NCBI GenBank assembly: GCA_903909815.1
Contig: CAIVXG010000209.1
Span: 1 to 43,203, forward strand
Direction: 5' to 3'
From: an uncultured beta proteobacterium
Lineage (GTDB): Bacteria > Pseudomonadota > Gammaproteobacteria > Burkholderiales > Burkholderiaceae_C
Length of the DNA: 43,203 nucleotides
Shown here: positions 40,810-43,203 of the stretch, in pieces
Position numbering within the stretch: position 1 is the first letter of the stretch
Layout of the letters: each line of letters opens with the position of its first letter
Position numbers and translations under genes: made by a program
Notes under the pieces: generated by a model
What the model saw: only the letters and a program-made list of their open reading frames with translations
Told to the model about the DNA's origin: nothing
Database searches by the model: none

Positions 40810-41894
40810 GCCGGGAACGCGCGCACGGCGTCGCGGGAAAAGGCAAATCCTGCCTGACCACCGATCAGCGAGGGTGCGTCGACCACGCCGCTCTGGCGCA
40901 CGCGCAGCAGGCCGCCGTCTGCCATTCGGGCGTGCAGCATCAGGTCGCTGCCGCTGTAGATCGCCTCCTGCACGTCACCGCGCAGCAACGCCGACTCGGG
41001 CGCCGCCAGGCTGATGCGCTCGGGGCGAACGACCAGCGTCGCAGCGGCGCCGGGCTCGATGCCGCTGACATCGTCCACCTCGATTTCGATGGTTTCGTCG
41101 CCAGCACAGGCGAGACGAAAGCGCGCGCCCGAGCCGCTACGCGTGACGCAAGTCGCCGCCAGAAAATTCGCGTCGCCGATGAATCCGGCAACGAAGCGGT
41201 TCGCCGGCCGCTGGTAGATGTCGACCGATTTTCCGACCTGCATCAGCTGCCCGTCGCGCATCACCGCAATCCGGTCGGACATGCGCAGCGCTTCCTCCTG
41301 GTCATGCGTGACGAAGACGAAGGTGATGCCCGTGGCCAGTTGCAGGCGCTTCAATTCGACCTGCATTTCCTTGCGCAACTTCAGGTCCAGCGCCGAGAGC
41401 GGCTCGTCCAGCAGCAGCACCTTGGGTTCAGGTGCGAGCGCACGGCCCAGCGCCACGCGCTGCTGCTGCCCGCCGGACAATTGCGCCGGGCGCCGCTCGC
41501 CCAAACCTTCCAGTTGCAACAGGCGGATCATCTCGGCCACGCGCGCCCTGATCGCGGCGCGCGGGCGCCCCAGCATCTCCAGCGCAAACGCGATGTTCTG
41601 CGCCACGCTCATGTGCGGAAACAGCGCATAGCTCTGGAACACGGTGTTCACCGGTCGCTGGTTGGGCGGCGTGCGCCCCATGGCAACGCCATCCAGGGCA
41701 ATCGTTCCCTCATCTGGGTTCTCGAAGCCGGCGATCATGCGCAGCAACGTGGTCTTGCCGCATCCCGATGGGCCCAGCAGCGTAAAGAACTCGTTCTTGA
41801 GTATGTCCAGCGTCACACCCGCCAATGCGGGCTGACTGGAACCGGCAAAGGTCTTGCGAACGCCATCGATGGCGATAGCGGTTTGCGTCTCCAA
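40806..41894 (-). CDS. potA: Polyamine-type ABC transporter ATPase, PotA/PotG-like
   Basis: Cytoplasmic ATPase of 362 residues. Walker [10 protein letters not shown] is at 41-49, the signature is [15 protein letters not shown], Walker [13 protein letters not shown], and the H-loop [12 protein letters not shown]-terminal TOBE domain of about 110 residues ([24 protein letters not shown]) marks the MalK/PotA-type subfamily. It starts 4 nt after the potD stop and overlaps potB. The conserved [16 protein letters not shown] block supports the PotA/PotG group. Confidence 0.96.
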   Translation of the reverse strand: METQTAIAIDGVRKTFAGSSQPALAGVTLDILKNEFFTLLGPSGCGKTTLLRMIAGFENPDEGTIALDGVAMGRTPPNQRPVNTVFQSYALFPHMSVAQNIAFALEMLGRPRAAIRARVAEMIRLLQLEGLGERRPAQLSGGQQQRVALGRALAPEPKVLLLDEPLSALDLKLRKEMQVELKRLQLATGITFVFVTHDQEEALRMSDRIAVMRDGQLMQVGKSVDIYQRPANRFVAGFIGDANFLAATCVTRSGSGARFRLACAGDETIEIEVDDVSGIEPGAAATLVVRPERISLAAPESALLRGDVQEAIYSGSDLMLHARMADGGLLRVRQSGVVDAPSLIGGQAGFAFSRDAVRAFPA

Positions 41895-41898
41895 GGGA

Positions 41899-42972
41899 TC
41901 AGCGATTCAGCCGGGTCCAGACGCCGTCGCGCAGCTCGCGGGCTTTGACCGAGCAATCCTTGACCGGACGAAAGCGCGCCTTCATCGCTTCGGGCGGATT
42001 GATCGCAGGGCTGGCGGCCAGGGCCGGGTCCATAAATGCCGTGGAGCCCTTGATGGCATTGTTGTAGCCGTTGAAGTTCGACGCTTCGGCGGCGTTCTTC
42101 GGGTCCATCATCCAGTTCATAAAGACCTTGGCGCTGTCGATGTTGGGGGCGCCCTTGGGCACGACGAAGTAGTCGCTCCACAGGTTCATGCCTTCCTTCG
42201 GGTACACAAAGACCGCCGTCGCCAGCTTCAGGCCCGACTTGTAGGAAGCGCCGTTCCACTGGTGGTGCATCGTCACTTCGCCGGCGGCCATGCGGCCAAT
42301 TGTGCCGGTGGAGGAATAGATCTTCACGCTGGGCTTTTGCTTTTGCAGCAGATCCAGGATGCGTTGCGCATCGGCCGGGTTCTCGGTGCAGGTGTCAATG
42401 CTCAGGTAGTGCGCCGCGGCGGTATACATCTCGCCCTGATTCGCCATGGCGGCGATCTTGCCGGCGACCTCGGGGCGCGGCTCGAAGAATTCTTTCCAGG
42501 AGTCGGTCAGTTTGCCACCAGGCACCTTGGCCGAGTCGTAGGTGAAGCCGGTCGAACCCCAGGTGTAGGGGACGGAGTAGTCGGCATTCGGGTCCGCCGG
42601 CGGATGGTCATGCGGCGCCAGCACGTTCTTGTAATTGCTCATCTTGCCCGCATCGACCTTGGTCAGCAGTCCTGACTTGATCATGGTGCTGAGCACGGAA
42701 TCGCTGGGAATCACGATGTCGTAGCCGCCGCCGCCGGCCTGCAATTTGGCCAGCATGGTTTCGTTGCTGTCGTACACATCCAGATTGACCTTGATGCCGG
42801 TCTCGACTTCGAAGCGCTTGAGCAGGGCCGGCGGCACATAGTTGGCCCAGCTGTAAAGAAACAGCTGCTTGGACTGGGTCAGCCCAAGAGTGGGAACGCA
42901 GGCCAGCGCCAGGGCCAGCAGCGAAGCGCGACGCAGGTTGGATCTCAACCCCTGTGATTTCAACAATTTCAT
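41899..42972 (-). CDS. potD: Polyamine-type periplasmic binding protein, PotD/PotF-like
   Basis: Periplasmic receptor of 357 residues. A signal peptide covers about 1-32. The mature N-terminus [19 protein letters not shown] and [26 protein letters not shown] are diagnostic of PotD/Pot[16 protein letters not shown] and the [17 protein letters not shown] region form the ligand cleft. Whether spermidine, putrescine or an acetylated form is bound cannot be read reliably here. ATG 42970-42972 has AAGGAG 6 nt upstream. First gene of the operon; the promoter is presumably in 42973-43041, but no clear -35/-10 pair was found. Confidence 0.94.
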   Translation of the reverse strand: MKLLKSQGLRSNLRRASLLALALACVPTLGLTQSKQLFLYSWANYVPPALLKRFEVETGIKVNLDVYDSNETMLAKLQAGGGGYDIVIPSDSVLSTMIKSGLLTKVDAGKMSNYKNVLAPHDHPPADPNADYSVPYTWGSTGFTYDSAKVPGGKLTDSWKEFFEPRPEVAGKIAAMANQGEMYTAAAHYLSIDTCTENPADAQRILDLLQKQKPSVKIYSSTGTIGRMAAGEVTMHHQWNGASYKSGLKLATAVFVYPKEGMNLWSDYFVVPKGAPNIDSAKVFMNWMMDPKNAAEASNFNGYNNAIKGSTAFMDPALAASPAINPPEAMKARFRPVKDCSVKARELRDGVWTRLNR

Positions 42973-43041
42973 GGTGTCTCCTTATTTGCCGCAGAGTGTC
43001 ATTGGGAATTCGAACTGGAACCGGTACCAATTATTTTGGAT

Positions 43042-43203
43042 TCAAGGGTCCACTTGAATCCGCCCCTCCTGCACGGCATGGCAGGCAATGCGCGCACGTC
43101 CCAACGTCAACAATTCGGGACGCTCGGATGCACAGCGCGCATTCGCGTGCGGGCAACGCGGATGAAAGGCGCAGCCCGCTGGGGGCTGCAGCGGATTGGG
43201 CAC
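43042..43203 (-). CDS. Oligopeptide/dipeptide-type ABC transporter ATPase, C-terminal end
   Basis: Only the last 53 codons are in the window; the N-terminus lies beyond the right edge. The stretch [20 protein letters not shown] followed by [12 protein letters not shown] and ACHAV matches the cysteine-containing C-terminal tail of OppD/OppF/DppD/DppF-type ATPases, whose three cysteines can bind an iron-sulfur cluster in some members. The stop codon is 69 nt before potD. Whether it shares a transcript with the pot genes is unclear. Confidence 0.85.
   Translation of the reverse strand: MPNPLQPPAGCAFHPRCPHANARCASERPELLTLGRARIACHAVQEGRIQVDP

Overview
The window looks like the chromosome of a betaproteobacterium of the order Burkholderiales, probably close to Comamonadaceae (Rhodoferax or Polaromonas type). 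This rests on high-GC coding sequence, on the long run (mla phospholipid-transport genes, an ABC exporter, bolA, hisGDCBHAFIE, hinT, tatABC) that I recall as typical of that order, and on the cytochrome b and Rieske sequences. It is mostly core, housekeeping chromosome. No rRNA, tRNA, CRISPR array, phage or plasmid module was seen.

Layout. 1-2.5 kb (minus): petABC, the cytochrome bc1 complex; petC runs off the left edge. 2.7-3.1 kb (plus): mscL. 3.1-3.5 kb: a gene-free stretch made of dispersed repeats. 3.5-5.7 kb (minus): pdxA, a Nif3-family gene and a small CxxCxxCC protein. 5.8-7.0 kb (plus): a membrane-anchored DegS-like protease. 7.0-22.2 kb (minus): one long co-directional run read right to left: mlaFEDACB homologues, an ABC-2 exporter pair, bolA, hisG-D-C-B-H-A-F-I-E, hinT, tatA-B-C. 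22.4-28.7 kb (minus): gltB-gltD (glutamate synthase) with a recognisable promoter and terminator. 28.7-29.6 kb: a REP-associated tyrosine transposase (RAYT) between 25-bp inverted ends. 29.6-33.6 kb: a DUF1841 gene, a TauE-like permease, tldD and rodA. 33.6-38.2 kb (plus): an RNB exoribonuclease, a TonB-like protein, aroE and mtgA with coupled ends. 38.2-43.0 kb (minus): a polyamine-type ABC transporter operon (potD-A-B-C order) whose last gene is a histone-deacetylase-family enzyme. The right edge holds the C-terminus of an oligopeptide-type ABC ATPase.

The most unusual layer is intergenic. At least three palindromic repeat families are inserted inside the mla and his transcription units. 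One family always ends, in the same orientation, 3-14 nt before a start codon (mlaF, mlaD, hisB, hisI). A second forms an outer stem enclosing two hairpins, shares its GGGGTCAGA core with the ends of the RAYT element, and supplies the last 22 codons of hisF. Together these suggest a RAYT/REP system that has colonised operon junctions and may affect translation or mRNA processing of the downstream genes. The second system worth attention is the polyamine transporter co-transcribed with a zinc deacetylase, a possible uptake-plus-deacetylation route for acetylated polyamines.
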